Shown: piece after piece, positions 52,501 through 64,000 of the stretch
Layout of the letters: each line of letters starts with the position of its first letter
How positions within the stretch are numbered: the stretch's first letter is position 1
From: Amphimedon queenslandica
Taxonomy: Eukaryota > Porifera > Demospongiae > Haplosclerida > Niphatidae
Direction: 5' to 3'
Assembly: GCF_000090795.2 (NCBI RefSeq)
Contig: NW_003546604.1
Coordinates: 35,284-99,283 of the forward strand
DNA: 64,000 nucleotides
Made by a program: the position numbers and the translations under genes
The notes under the pieces: generated by a model
The model's database searches: none
What the model saw: only the letters and a program-made list of their open reading frames with translations
Told to the model about the DNA's origin: nothing

Positions 52501-55500
52501 AATGTGACTGTAGAGGATGAGGATGGTAAATTAGGAAAAATTAAGCCATATGCATACATTAATTAATTAGATCAAATATGCCTTTCAGTAAATGCAATGA
52601 GAGACTAGAATCTTTCATGTCATTTATCATGCATTTATGGCTATGCATTTGCAATAACAATCAGGAAATTAATAATTAATCAACTAATTATTAGTATAAC
52701 TATTTTACTCACCTAATCAGCCTATCTTGAACTGGGCAAAGCCTAGGCTTGCTTAGAATGACCATACACGTGTGTTAAGGACTGAATTAACAAACTGCAC
52801 TGACCTAAACCATCCTCAAGTTAAATAATATAATCAGTGTTGTCTCTGTTAACTAAAGTAGTTATACAAGAATTCAGATATAGTCTTGTAAAATATGTCA
52901 TTGATTGAAACTTTCTTTTTTTAATTATATGTATATCATAGTGACACAGAAATTACCAGAGGATGTCATAGTACAGTGTTATTCATCTGCTGCTGATTGT
53001 ACTACTAATACTAATGGAGTCAGTCTTGCAGCTATTGACTGCTGTAATAGAACTGGTGGAGGATATATATCTCATTCTTCATTGAATGTAGTGGCACAGT
53101 GTGGTGCATGCATTGGTAAGATTACCACAGAATGTAGATCTATACCCTGTGACTATTTAAGTTTCAATTTTTAATTTGTATGCTGTTTTATATTGTTTTA
53201 TATAAAATCCCATAGTATCAATACCCTTTGTTGTTGTTATTTTTGTTCACTAGTTGTTGGTTTTGATCAAACACGTGTGCATATTGGTCCAAGTGATGCT
53301 GGTAGAAGATACTCATTTACTGCTGATGTACTCCTCAGTACTCCCGGGGCTCCAACAAATGAAGTTCGTGATTTATGTTGGAATATTTCACGAGAACCAG
53401 CAACACTAGTTGATGGTAAAGTTATGTTGCATTTGCTTTATATTTATCTTTTTGATTAAAGTTGCTGACTATTTAAGGACACCAGTGTTTAGTGGACAAA
53501 CTGATGCTTTCCTTCCCAAAAGATTTAATCTGCAATATCTTTCATATGGGAATGAACTTGCTCTCCAGCCAACTCTTTCAATTCATTACACTATTGCACC
53601 TAGCAGTGGTGAATCAATACCATCAGGAGTTGTACTTGTATACAATCATCTTAGCATTACAATTGATGATATAGACAGTGAGTACATTATTGAATCAACA
53701 AATGATTGTGTTCATTCTTTCTTACTTTCAGTAATGAGTGTTGGTCTGGAACTACAATGCTTCCCTTTTGTAGAAGGTAGTACTGCTGTAGCTGTCATTA
53801 GGCGTAAATTAATTGAATATGAAGCTCCTTTTGAAGTTACTGTCTCACTTGGGAAGTTTAGAAATCCTTATTTGTTTACTGCTGTTGGTGAATTTGGTAT
53901 TATACACTCATTGTTGATTATCATTTAGTTTATTTGTAGATAATTTCAACTTTACTGAGCAGCATAGTGTTGTATTTCATCCAGAATATCAATTTGATCA
54001 ACATTTTGAACGTGTAACTTTCTTGATGTCACAGGATAATATTGTAGAATTGCAAGAAGTGTTTCAGTGGAGACTCACTGTTAATGATTCTAGAGTTAGG
54101 ATAAATCCTAACACTCAAATAGTAAGACTTGACAATCGAGATGGTATGTTATTACTGCTAGTAAAATTAATTAATTGTAAATATAGTTTTCAGAGTTGGT
54201 TTCAAAGATCTACATGTTACTATAAGAGAAGGGCAAGTGGCAACATTAACTATAAAGCAGATAGGAAATGAGACTGGTGGTGTAGACATTGGAGGATTTC
54301 CACAGAACCATCTACAGCCAGTTCAATTAGTACACATATCTGGGACTGCTACAAATGGTTAATAGTATTTTATAGATTTATTCATATTAATTTTACATTA
54401 TTAGGTAGTGATTTTCTTTTAAATTCTACTGTTCCAAGATTAACCTACAGTGCCAATAATACACTGAATGATATGTCATTCACTCCTATCATTAGTATTG
54501 ATGATAGTATCATTGAGGGAGATGAAACAATAAGAGTCATCATATTAAGTAATGGTAATAATGTTCTCCAAATACCAAGAGATCAGCGGACAGCTACCAT
54601 TGCCATTATCGATGATGACAGTAAGTTTATAATAATTGAGAGGAGATGTGACAATATCTATTTTTTTGTTGTATAGCTGGTGTGCTGTCATTAGAGAGAA
54701 GAACATATGATGTGATTGAGAATGAAGGAACTGTAGAAATATGTGCTGTACTAACTGGAGGAGTATTACCAACTGATACAGAAATAACTCTACAAGCTAG
54801 AGATAACACTGCAGTATGCATTGGTAAGTATTAATATTTATTGCATTATGTGTTCTTTAATTAGGTGATTATAGTACTCTTAGAATTCGTCCAACATTAC
54901 ATTCATTTGCAAACAGGGCATGCGGCAGATTTAGAATTAGGAATGATCTCATTAGTGAACAATTATTTGAGAACTTTACAGTAGCAATAACTGACATCTT
55001 CCCAGTAAATAATAGATTAACAGTTGACAGGAGTCCATCATTCATCAGGATACAAGATGATGATCGTTAGTATAATTATTATAAAATTCCATGTTTAGTC
55101 GTATTATGCACTAAGCAGAGGCTGAAGTAAGGTTTGCTATGGGTCAAACTACATTCTCTGAAGGAGGAGGAAATCAATCAATCACTGTCATACTAGGAGG
55201 AGCACAATTGAGTCAAAGTGAAGATGTTGAAGTATACATCGATGATGGAATTACAAGTATGTTTAATCATATACTACAGTTTTAATGCATTTATTTCAAT
55301 TATAGAAGGAACACTACTTGGTTTTGTCACATTTAGTACTGGTGCTATACCACAGAATAGGACTGTTGTTTTTCCAGTAGTTGATGATAACATTGCACTG
55401 GAACCTGATAAACTTTATCTACTAAGATTAAGAAACATTGGTAATATAGGTTTAGGTAATCCAGAAACAATGAATGTGACTGTAGAGGATGATGATGGTA

Positions 55501-55970
55501 AGTTATGACACTTAATGCAAATGAAGTTGATGATATTATAATATTAAATAATACCATATAGTGGTTGATGTGTTCCTGGAAAGAAGATCATATGATGTTA
55601 TTGAGAATCAAACTAGTATCAAAATATGTGTTGTCCTAACTAAAGGATTTTTGTCGACCCCAATGAACATTAACATTTTTGATGCTCAAGGGACTGCAAA
55701 ATATCAATGTAAATGATTTCTCATTTGTACTTATAGTATTGCACATCTTTCTCTCTCTATTTAGTTGATTATATTTTCTTCAACTTTCATGTAATACTGC
55801 CTCCATATAAGAACAGTACCTGTGTAACCCTCTACATTGTCAATGATAATATAAAGGAGACACTTTATGAAGAAATGCATATGTATATCTTCAGAGTAAT
55901 TCCTTGGAATAAAAATCTGCATGTGGACTATACCTGGTCTACAGTTAGGATACAAGATGATGACAATTAA
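49554..55970 (+). CDS. Secreted two-module Calx-beta-type protein, gene 1
   Basis: I read 25 exons that join in phase to 1,453 residues. Module 1: 49554-49599 (signal peptide MALVVLFPFLLLLIGG), 49665-49832, 49929-50078, 50131-50352, 50401-50568, 50616-50819, 50871-51041, 51086-51301, 51388-51534, 51582-51782, 51836-51973, 52334-52525. Module 2: 52942-53115, 53254-53415, 53462-53677, 53732-53896, 53940-54143, 54187-54357, 54405-54620, 54677-54823, 54865-55065, 55119-55256, 55306-55497, 55562-55708, 55765-55970. Each module opens with a Cys-rich domain (QCYSSAADC, AAIDCCNRTGGGYISH, QCGAC) followed by GFDQTxVHI and beta-rich domains. Calx-beta signs are IIEGNE/IIEGDE about 30 residues before ATITIIDDD, and VIENEGTVEICAVLTGG. 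No membrane segment is seen after the signal. Calx-beta repeats are a core part of sponge aggregation factors, but orthology to those is not shown. An extracellular adhesion or matrix role is an inference. Confidence 0.82.
49665..52525 (+). repeat. Module 1 of the Calx-beta-type cluster
   Basis: First of four homologous ~3-kb coding modules (the others start at 52942, 56516 and 60607). Eleven exons, each a multiple of 3 bp, with phase-1 introns at both ends. Confidence 0.85.
52526..52941. other. Junction intron between modules 1 and 2
   Basis: It joins the donor after VEDEDG (52525) to the acceptor at tatcatag. It has phase 1 like the rest. There is no second signal-peptide exon, so module 2 is read as part of gene 1. 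Confidence 0.6.
52942..55970 (+). repeat. Module 2 of the Calx-beta-type cluster, with a two-exon C-terminal extension
   Basis: Exon lengths run parallel to module 1, then two extra exons (55562-55708 and 55765-55970) add one more Calx-beta half (VDVFLERRSYDVIENQTS), ending in IQDDDN and a stop. Confidence 0.8.
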
Positions 55971-56420
55971 CATATTCATTTTTCTAATTAGCAAATTGTT
56001 TGCATCAATTTTGGCAAAATTGACTACTGTTGTTGTCATAACTCAAAAGTTGTGTGATAGATAGATACTGTACAGTATCTACAACAGCTATAAGCTATCT
56101 TAAGGCTAGGCCTTGAATAAAGCTTATCAATTTTTGAGCTAATCACAGTTGGCAGTTGCTATGCCAGCTGGTGGATTTATTGTATATTATTTCTCGTTTT
56201 GTTTTATTCTTAAGAAACTATCTTAGCAACCTAGCTTCTCTATAGCATGATAGATCTAGATCTAATAGTGAGATAAATTTTTATGGTTTTTTGTGCTGTA
56301 ATACTAAATAAGGTCAATGCCTTATATGGTCATTGTCCTATGAAGTTATCATTGTAGGACCACTGTGCTAATATTATAATAATATTATAACAACATGGTC
56401 ATGTGAGAAGAAAGGTCAAG
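55971..56420. other. Spacer between the two Calx-beta-type genes
   Basis: Contains the ~60-bp stretch at 56313-56372 also present at 46313, probably the gene's upstream region copied with the gene. Confidence 0.55.
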
Positions 56421-59400
56421 ATGATTCTTGTATTCTTTCCTTTCTTTTTGTTAATACTTACAGGTAAGTCAATAATGATAATTGTAGTAATTATTTTTAT
56501 TTTGTGTATATATAGTTCAAGGTCAAATACAAGAGGATCTGATTGTAGAGTGCTATTCATCTGCTGCTGATTGTACTAGTAATACTAATGGAGTCAGTCT
56601 TGCAGCTATTGACTGCTGTAATAGAACTGGTGGAGGATATATATCTCATCCTGCAGCACATCAATGTGGTGCATGTGTTGGTAAGAGAGTTGTAACATAA
56701 TAATTAATTGTTTATTATTTTTAATGTTGTTATTCTTATTTATTTATACTGTATTCACTAGTTGTTGGTTTTGATCAATCACGTGTGCATATTGGTCCAA
56801 GTGATGCTGGTAGAAGATACTCATTTACTGCTGATGTACTCCTCAGTACTCCTGGGGCTCCTGATGTTACTGGTCTGGATTATGTTATTTCACGACAGCC
56901 AGTTATGCTAGTTAATGGTAGATAATGCTTTTATTTACTTTATTTTTATTTTTCTGATGATAGTTACTGACTACTTAAGCTCAGATTTTGCTGGACGAAC
57001 CAATGGTTTCCTACCAGAAAGGTTTAGCATACAATATGTATCACAAGGGAATGCTGTTGCTCTCCAACCAATTCTTTCATTCAATTACACAATTGCTGCT
57101 GAAACTAGTTGGAATGATCCAGCAATACCATCAGGAGTTGTACTTGTATACAGACGTCTTAGTATTACAATTGATGATATAGACAGTAAGTTTGTATTGA
57201 ATCAGTTTATTGTGATCATCATCATCTCTCTCTTTATAGTAATTACTGTTGGTCTTCAAGAGCCATCAATAGTTTTAGAAGGTAGTATTGCTATAGCTAG
57301 GGTTGAACGTCAAATAATTGCATATGAAGCTCCTTTTGAAGTCACTGTCTCAAATGAGAGGTATACTGGCCCATTGTCTCAAGATGAAGCTGCTGTTGGA
57401 GACTTTGGTATGACATAAGTAATTCTTTATGATTAATCATTCCTTTAATTAGATTTTTTCAACTTTACTGAGCAGCATAGTGTTGTATTTCAACCAGCAA
57501 CATTAAACGAGCAACGCTTTGAAGTATTGATGTTTATGATGCCACGGGATAATAGTGTGGAATTACAAGAAGCGTTTAGGTGGAGACTCAGTGTTAATGA
57601 TTCTAGAGTTAGAATAGATTCTGACACTCGAATAGTAAGACTTGACAATCAAGATGGTAAGTCATTTGTTCATGAGATAAGTTTTATGAGCTTGTTCTTT
57701 GTATTTTATAGTTTTCAGTATCGGGTTTAAAGACCTACATGTTACTATTAAAGAAGGAGAAGTTGCCCCATTAACTATAAAGCAGTTAGGAAATGAGACT
57801 GGCGGTGTAGGCATTGGAGGATTTCCAGAGGGTCGTTTAAGTCCAATTCGATTGAGATATGTATCCGGGACTGCTACAATTGGTTAGTATTAGCACAATG
57901 TGTTAGTTTAAATATTAATAATTATAGATAGTGATTTCTCCCTTAATATTACTGTGCCAAGATTAACCTACAGAGACAATTATACACTGAATGATATTCC
58001 ATTCCAGCCTATCACTAGTATTGATGATAATATCATTGAGGGAGATGAAACAATAAGAGTCATCATAGTACCTGGTACAGATAATGTTGTTCAAGTACAG
58101 AGAGACCAGAAGACAGCTACCATCACCATTATTGATAATGATTGTAAGTAACGAGGGAGGTATAACAATATTTATTTTTTTAATTTCATAGCTGGTGTGC
58201 TGTCATTAGAGAGAGGAACATATGAAGTGATTGAGAATGAAGGAACTGTAGAAATATGTGCTGTACTAACTGGAGGAGTATTACCAACTGATACAGTAAT
58301 AACTATGCTAGCTAGATCTAACAGTGCAAGATTTAGGAGTAAGTATACTAATATATTAAGGCTAACTATCTTCAAAAATACTATAAGCCTGAGCACCAGT
58401 CGATATTATTGTTCAGCGATCAATAATTATTTTAAAATTATTTTTTCTGGCATATAGTAATGCTATTGATACCATGAAATGGGTAATTTTAGAGGGGAGA
58501 AACTTTGGTGATTGATAGGTATTAGTTGCAAATTTGTGACGATATGCTAATGGTACAAAATGGTGGGTTTGAATTTTTAAAATGGCTATCAAAACAACAA
58601 ATTCACTAAAATTTATTCTCTCCACAAAATTACCCCACTATGCAGTAATTAGCATTGGGTTAGGCCTATAGTTGCAGCAAACATCAAAGGCCTGTTATAG
58701 TTGTGATAAAACCCATAGAACCCTCCTATTGATATAGCTGTATGATGGCAAGCACTATGTATACTTCTTTGGAACAGCTCCTTTTCAAAGTTCAGCATAA
58801 AATTTGAGGTTATTCTAGTCTAAAACTTTGTTTGTTTTGTGTCTGGGAGGAGGTAGAGGCAGTTATTCATCAGAGCATCCATAACCCAATTTGAGTATGA
58901 GCAAATTGGCTTTGCTGCAACCAGGGATATACCACACAGAACTGTTCCTTTTAGTATATCCCTGCTGCAACTGAACACTGTAGATATAAGTGGCTCTATT
59001 AAGCTCATTCTTCTGGTCTTATTGCTAAGAAAATAGTGCAGCCTCTTTCCTCATGCACTATTTTTTGCAACTCAACTGGAAACTCATGTGGTTAACCTAA
59101 CCACGCAATCATAACAGAATGTAATTTTTACCTTAAGAAAAAAGAATGGAAACAAGTAAATAAAAAACATTAAAAATGGAAAAGTAGAAGGATTGAATTG
59201 TAAAAAAGTAAAGAAACAAGAGGGTACTTGCTAAATGGTGTGATAACATCCCACACCACAGCATGAATTTGCAAATGATACTGAGTCCCATGCATGGCAT
59301 AGCAGTCATGAGGGCTTTATCTTTCATGCAGTGGTGTAAGATATCTTATCAAACCAGTTAGCAAGTACCCTCTTGTTTCTTTCCAATTCCATTTTTAATG

Positions 59401-62400
59401 TTTTTTATTTACTTGTTACATACATGCATATATTGATATTATATGTCCTGTCATTAGGTGACTACATGCATAGTCCTTGTGGAAGTCATCCAATATTACC
59501 TGCATTTGCAAACAGGACATGTGGTAAATTTAATATTATCAATGATACCATTAGAGAACAACTACTGGAGAACTTTACAGTGGAAATAAGCAGCATCTTC
59601 CCAGAAAATAGTGGATTAACAATAGATCGGAGTCCATCATTCATTAGGATACAAGATGATGATTGTTAGTATAATTATTTGCAACACTACTGTTTAGTTT
59701 TTTGTAACTGATCTGCATGATCCATCAAAGCTGGAGTTTGGTTTGCTATGGGTGAAGCTACATTCTCTGAGGGAGGAGGAAATCAACCAATCACTGTCTT
59801 AGGACAATTCATCCAGAGAGAGAATAAATACGTTGAAGTATACATTGATGATGGAACAAGCAGTAAGTTTAATTGTATATATCATTTTCATTTATCTTAA
59901 TAGACCATGGATTATTCCTTGGTTTTGTCACATTTGATACTGGTGCTATAATACAGAATAGGACTGTTGTTTTTCCAGTGGTTGATAATAACATTGCACT
60001 GGAACCTGATAAACATTATCTACTAAGATTAAGGAGCTTTCGTAATGAAATAGATCTTGGGACAATGAATGTGACTGTAGTGGATGATGATGGTAAGTAA
60101 ACTGATAAAAAAATTTGCACAGCAGAATATAAAGTATTTGTATTTTTAGAGTATTTTAATGTATTTGTAGTTGTTCTTTGAAGATTCAAATCTGACGTAC
60201 ATGTAATTGTATTTTGTAATGTTGTACAAGTAGAAAGTTGATAATTTGATGAGTAATTTGTAATGTAATAATCTACAAGCAAGAAGCAAGTGAAACACAT
60301 TCCTACCCCATTTTTTTGCAATGCAAGTCAATTTTTGATCATTGAAATGTCACACTGTTATGATGCAATTCTTATATAATGTGTATTTTACATACTGAAA
60401 ACAGTATCTGGATATGTGTTTGGAATACTGAAGCATGTTGACTTCCAAGTATGGTGTAGTCTGGTTATGCAATACATGCAATACATGGCTTTGGGTTTTA
60501 TAGGATCATTGCCAATGATCAAGTCACATTTGATGTATAAATAATGGTATCAAAATTGCAAAAGAAGTTGCTATTAAAAGTTTTCTTACATATTGTCTTC
60601 ATGTAGTGGCACAGCAATTACAAGAGGATGAAATTGTACAGTGTTATTCATCTGCTGCTGATTGTACTAGTAATACTAATAGAGTCAGTCTTGCAGCTAT
60701 TGACTGCTGTAATAGAACTGGTGGAGGATATATATCTTATTCTTCATTAAATGCAGAGACACAGTGTGGCGCATGCATTGGTAAGATTGCCATTAAAGCA
60801 TTCTGGGACTCCATGCATTTATTTCAATTCATTTTTGTATGCTATTGAATACAAGAGTACTAAGTTTACACACTGGAATATGCGAAATTTTGTGTACACT
60901 AATTTCCTAGTATGAGAATTAAAAATTTTGTTAGTTTAATTGTCATTATCCATTTATTATTTATATAATAGTTGTTGGTTTTGATCAATCACGTGTGCAT
61001 ATTGGTCCAAGAGATGCTGGTAGAAGGTACTCATTTACTGCTGATGTACTCCTCAGTACTCCTGGGGCTTCAACAAATGAAGTTCGTGAGCTTCTTTTTA
61101 ATATTTCCCAACAGCCAGAAACACTAGTTAATGGTAAATCATTTTTATTTAATTTATATTCACTGCTTAACTTTTTGATTAAAGCTGCTGACTTTTTAAT
61201 GACACCAGTGTTCAGAGGACAAGACTTTGCTACCTTACCTACAAATTTTAGTCTGCAGTATGTATCACAAGGGAACGCAGTTGCTCTCCAACCAACTCTT
61301 TCATTCGATTACTCAATTGAACTTAGTTCCAGTGAAAAGATGCCATTAGGAGTTGTACTTGTATACAAACGACTTAGCATTACAATTAATGATATAGACA
61401 GTAAGTCCATGGTTACATGATATAACTGCAATTATCACTCTTCTTTCCATTTCATAGCAATGCCTGTTCATCTACAGGTATTTCCATTTCTTGCAGAAGG
61501 TATTACAGCTCAAGTTTATATCAAGCGTCAGAAAATTAATTTTTTGACTCCTTTTGAAGTCACCTTGTCATATGAAAAGCACCAAGGTTTAGGAAACCAG
61601 AATCAAGCTTTGGGAGATTTTGGTATGAGATCAATACATGGCTATTATGTTTTTTTGCAGATAATTTTAATTTTTCAAAGCAGAGTGTTCTATTTGATCC
61701 CATCCAAGACAAAAATGTTATTGCAAAGTCTGTACCTTTAATGGTTCCTGTAGATAATGTAGTTGAACTATCTGAAGTTTTTCTAATGAAAATCAGTGCT
61801 ACCAGTGCACATGTTAAGATTACATCAGTTACAACTTATCCATTCATTGTTGACAGTGGGGATGGTAAGGAAAAATGAAATAATTACAATGCATTTAAGT
61901 GATAATAGTTAAATAATTTTACTGCCCCTAATTACTAAGTACATTAATATTAAAGTTATTAGCATTACAATTTGGCTTTATAACTTTTTTGCAGTCTTTA
62001 GAATTGGTATTAAAGATATTAATATCTCAGTAATGGAAGGAGGGACACCAGTGCTAACTATACAGCAGATAGGAGATGAGAGAGGGGGAGAAGCAATTGG
62101 AGGTTTACCAGAAAACAAAATACAACCAATTGTATTAAGACATGAAGGAGGGAATACTACAAGAGGTGTGTATTATATTGTCATTGACCTAATGTTTATT
62201 AACACTATAGGTGGCTTACAATCTGATTTCTCCTTTAATCCTACTGTTCCTAAATTAACCTACAGTGCCAATAATACACTGAATGATATTACATTCACTC
62301 CTATCACTAGTATCGATGATAATATCATTGAAGGAAATGAAACAATAAGAGTCATCATAGTACCTGGTGGTGATAGATCTAATGACCCTAATGACCATAA

Positions 62401-63450
62401 TGTACAAGTAGAGCTGAAGTGGCAAACAGCTACAATCACCATCATTGATAATGACTGTAAGTACAAAACATAATGTAGAGTATCAAATAATAACTGTCTA
62501 TAATCTATTACTGTATAGCTGGTGTGCTGTCATTAGAGAGAGGAACATATGATGTGATTGAGAATGAAGGAACTGTAGAAATATGTGCTGTACTAACTGG
62601 AGGAGTGTTATCAACTGATACAGTAATAACTCTACAAGCTAGAGACAACACTGCAGTATGGAACAGTAAGTATTAATCTAACATTACTATGGTTTTTCAC
62701 AGGATTTTTGCATACTGCTCCTGCTTGCAGGCCCTTTATCAGTGGATTTTAAAGTTGCTCAAAAATTTTAAAAAATTTTAAGCAAATTTTTTGAATGCAT
62801 ATAGCAAGCTGATTTTAATAAAAACTAATTTTAATGAATTTTCAAAGTCGTTGGCTAAATTTTGCCAAAAATGACTTGAACAGAATTTTTCACTTTTATA
62901 ATTTTTTCTTGATGCATATTACAAGTTCTTGTGCTGTGTAGCAAGTTTGAACTGATTTTGATCAGCTTGGAATTTTTTATGAATTTTTCTAAAATCAGGC
63001 TAAAGTCCCTGTACTGTAGTACAGGGTCATTGATCAAATTTTGCCAAAATTGATTTGGAGAGAATTCTCTATTTTAAAAATTTTGTCTAATGTATATACA
63101 TGTACTTGCATTGTGTTTCAAGTTGGAGCTGATTTCAATCAAAATTGGATTTTTTTGCAAATTTTAAAAGTTGCGCTAAGTACCATGCACTGTATTGTAC
63201 CCATAAACATTCCTCTTCATTGAATTGTGTCCTGTAATTACTAGGTGACTATAGTACTCATGAAATTCATCCAGTACTAAAGGCATTTGGAAGCAGGACA
63301 TGTGGCAGATTTAATATCATCAATGATGCTGTTAAAGAGGAACTGTATGAGAACTTTAAAGTTGGAATAGTCAATGTTAATCCACAGAACAGTGCATTAA
63401 CAATAGACAGTAGTCAATCAATTATTAGGATACAGGATGATGATTCCTGA
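56421..63450 (+). CDS. Secreted two-module Calx-beta-type protein, gene 2
   Basis: This is the tandem paralogue of the gene at 49554. Twenty-one exons join in phase to 1,236 residues. Module 3: 56421-56463 (signal peptide MILVFFPFFLLILTG), 56516-56680, 56762-56917, 56964-57185, 57240-57407, 57453-57656, 57712-57882, 57928-58143, 58192-58338, 59458-59664, 59731-59862, 59904-60092. Module 4: 60607-60780, 60972-61133, 61185-61400, 61458-61622, 61661-61864, 61995-62165, 62211-62456, 62519-62665, 63245-63450. Each module again starts with the Cys-rich CYSSAADCTSN domain and goes on to Calx-beta-type units ending in TITIIDND and IQDDD. Module 4 lacks the last two exons present in modules 1-3 and stops after RIQDDDS. 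The intron 58339-59457 is enlarged by inserted repeats. Function is inferred as for gene 1. Confidence 0.82.
58479..58650. repeat. Degenerate ttggtgattg-family element in the enlarged intron
   Basis: Contains actttggtgattgataggta, ggtacaaaatggtgggtttg and aaaatggctatcaaaacaac, as in the copies at 1869 and 9408. Its ends tgggtaattttagaggggag and ctccacaaaattaccccact are inverted. Confidence 0.7.
59151..59417. repeat. Large interrupted inverted repeat (foldback)
   Basis: The left block starting aacaagtaaataaaaaacat (about 30 bp) pairs perfectly with the right block ending atgttttttatttacttgtt. A second block aaagaaacaagagggtactt on the left pairs with aagtaccctcttgtttcttt on the right. The left arm has an extra ~30 bp between the two blocks. 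Confidence 0.85.
60607..63450 (+). repeat. Module 4 of the Calx-beta-type cluster, shortened at its 3' end
   Basis: Nine exons. The final two exons of the module plan (the 138- and 192-bp class) are absent. Confidence 0.8.
62760..63200. repeat. Copies of the ~180-bp repeat in the last large intron of gene 2
   Basis: About two diverged units with ccctgtactgtagtacaggg (near 63006), ccaaaattgatttggagaga and atatacatgtacttg. Confidence 0.75.
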
Positions 63451-64000
63451 GACTTAAAACTTTAAAATTATGAATTGCTAAATTTATTAATTTTTTGATC
63501 TAATTAAAATTTGATTTCAATTTTTTGATGGTGGGTAAAGTACCCAATTTTTGGCTATGCAATCATTGGTTGCTATTATATTGATATTTCCTGCACTTAG
63601 CTACATGCATGGATTTCAAGTATTCAAGAATTTTCAATTCGTACAAGGTAGCACTGCCCCATTGATTACTCTAATATAATTTCGTTTCTATATTTATTTA
63701 TGTTATTATGCTTGTTATATATTTATTACTTTATTTAGACTATTTATTTGTTTATATGTAGAAGCTGTACTGGTACCACTTCACAGTCAGTGGTATGGTA
63801 CTCTCACCTAATAAATGACTGGCAGTGCTGGTGATTTATTAAGTTATCTACATAACAAAATAGTAAGTGCTCATTTTATTGCAGATAAGTATATAGCAGC
63901 GTACCATACTGTAGTTCCCAAAAAATGTAGTTTAACTATTAAGGTGGGTTCTCAATATGACGCATGCGCATCTGTCATGACCAGAAGTGCTCTATAAACC
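63451..64000. other. Right-edge spacer
   Basis: No supported gene. A short plus-strand frame at 63815-63997 has no recognisable content. Confidence 0.4.

Larger units (their letters stand above)
56516..60092 (+). repeat. Module 3 of the Calx-beta-type cluster
   Basis: Eleven exons parallel to module 1. Exons 4-8 are nearly identical in sequence to module 1 (for example VGLQEPSIVLEGS and AYEAPFEVTVSNERYTGPL), and closer to it than to module 2. Confidence 0.85.

Noticed and set aside
52905-53174. A separate gene starting at module 2
   Set aside because: There is no signal-peptide exon before it and the phase-1 splice from module 1 works, so it is better read as an internal module.

Overview
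The window looks like metazoan nuclear DNA, most likely from a demosponge of the Amphimedon type. It has AT-rich sequence, short introns with GT/AG borders, many dispersed TACATGTA-type words, many small inverted-repeat elements and tri- or dinucleotide microsatellites. Gene content is animal (EPG5, SAMHD1, DCTN6, TICRR/Treslin, ENOSF1) together with secreted Calx-beta-type proteins of a kind common in sponges. The species is an inference. The gene names rest on protein motifs and on exon phases that mostly join cleanly.

Layout: (1) 0.5-0.75 kb, last two exons of an unrecognised plus-strand zinc-ribbon-like protein. (2) 1.4-14.9 kb, minus-strand EPG5 (N-terminal ~1,000 residues, 18 exons), with a 5S rRNA gene inside an intron and several MITEs, including one nested inside another. 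(3) 16.9-18.8 kb, a rhodopsin-like GPCR. (4) 20.6-20.9 kb, a decayed or poorly resolved minus-strand coding fragment. (5) 21.1-28.5 kb, SAMHD1 with an intact HD active site; one intron holds an intronless 259-codon ORF. (6) 28.7-33.1 kb, three ENOSF1/L-fuconate-dehydratase-like paralogues, two on minus and one on plus; two of them diverge from a 67-bp gap and share near-identical DNA blocks. (7) 33.9-35.3 kb, a second GPCR paralogous to the first. (8) 35.5-40.1 kb, DCTN6 on minus, head to head with TICRR on plus (40.2-46.3 kb, 15 exons, 1,014 aa), with only 100 bp between start codons, an E2F-type site and two E-boxes. (9) 47.2-48.8 kb, an exostosin-like GT64 domain with a frame break. (10) 49.6-63.5 kb, two tandem secreted Calx-beta-type genes, each made of two ~3-kb modules. 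All the modules use phase-1 introns.

The housekeeping genes do separate jobs: autophagy, dNTP hydrolysis, sugar-acid metabolism, dynein cargo binding and replication initiation. They do not form a pathway. The most novel region is the tandem secreted repeat-protein cluster, which has a Cys-rich N-terminal domain that I do not recognise and shows signs of recent module duplication. The ENOSF1 mosaic and the TTAA-flanked foldback elements are the next most interesting signals.
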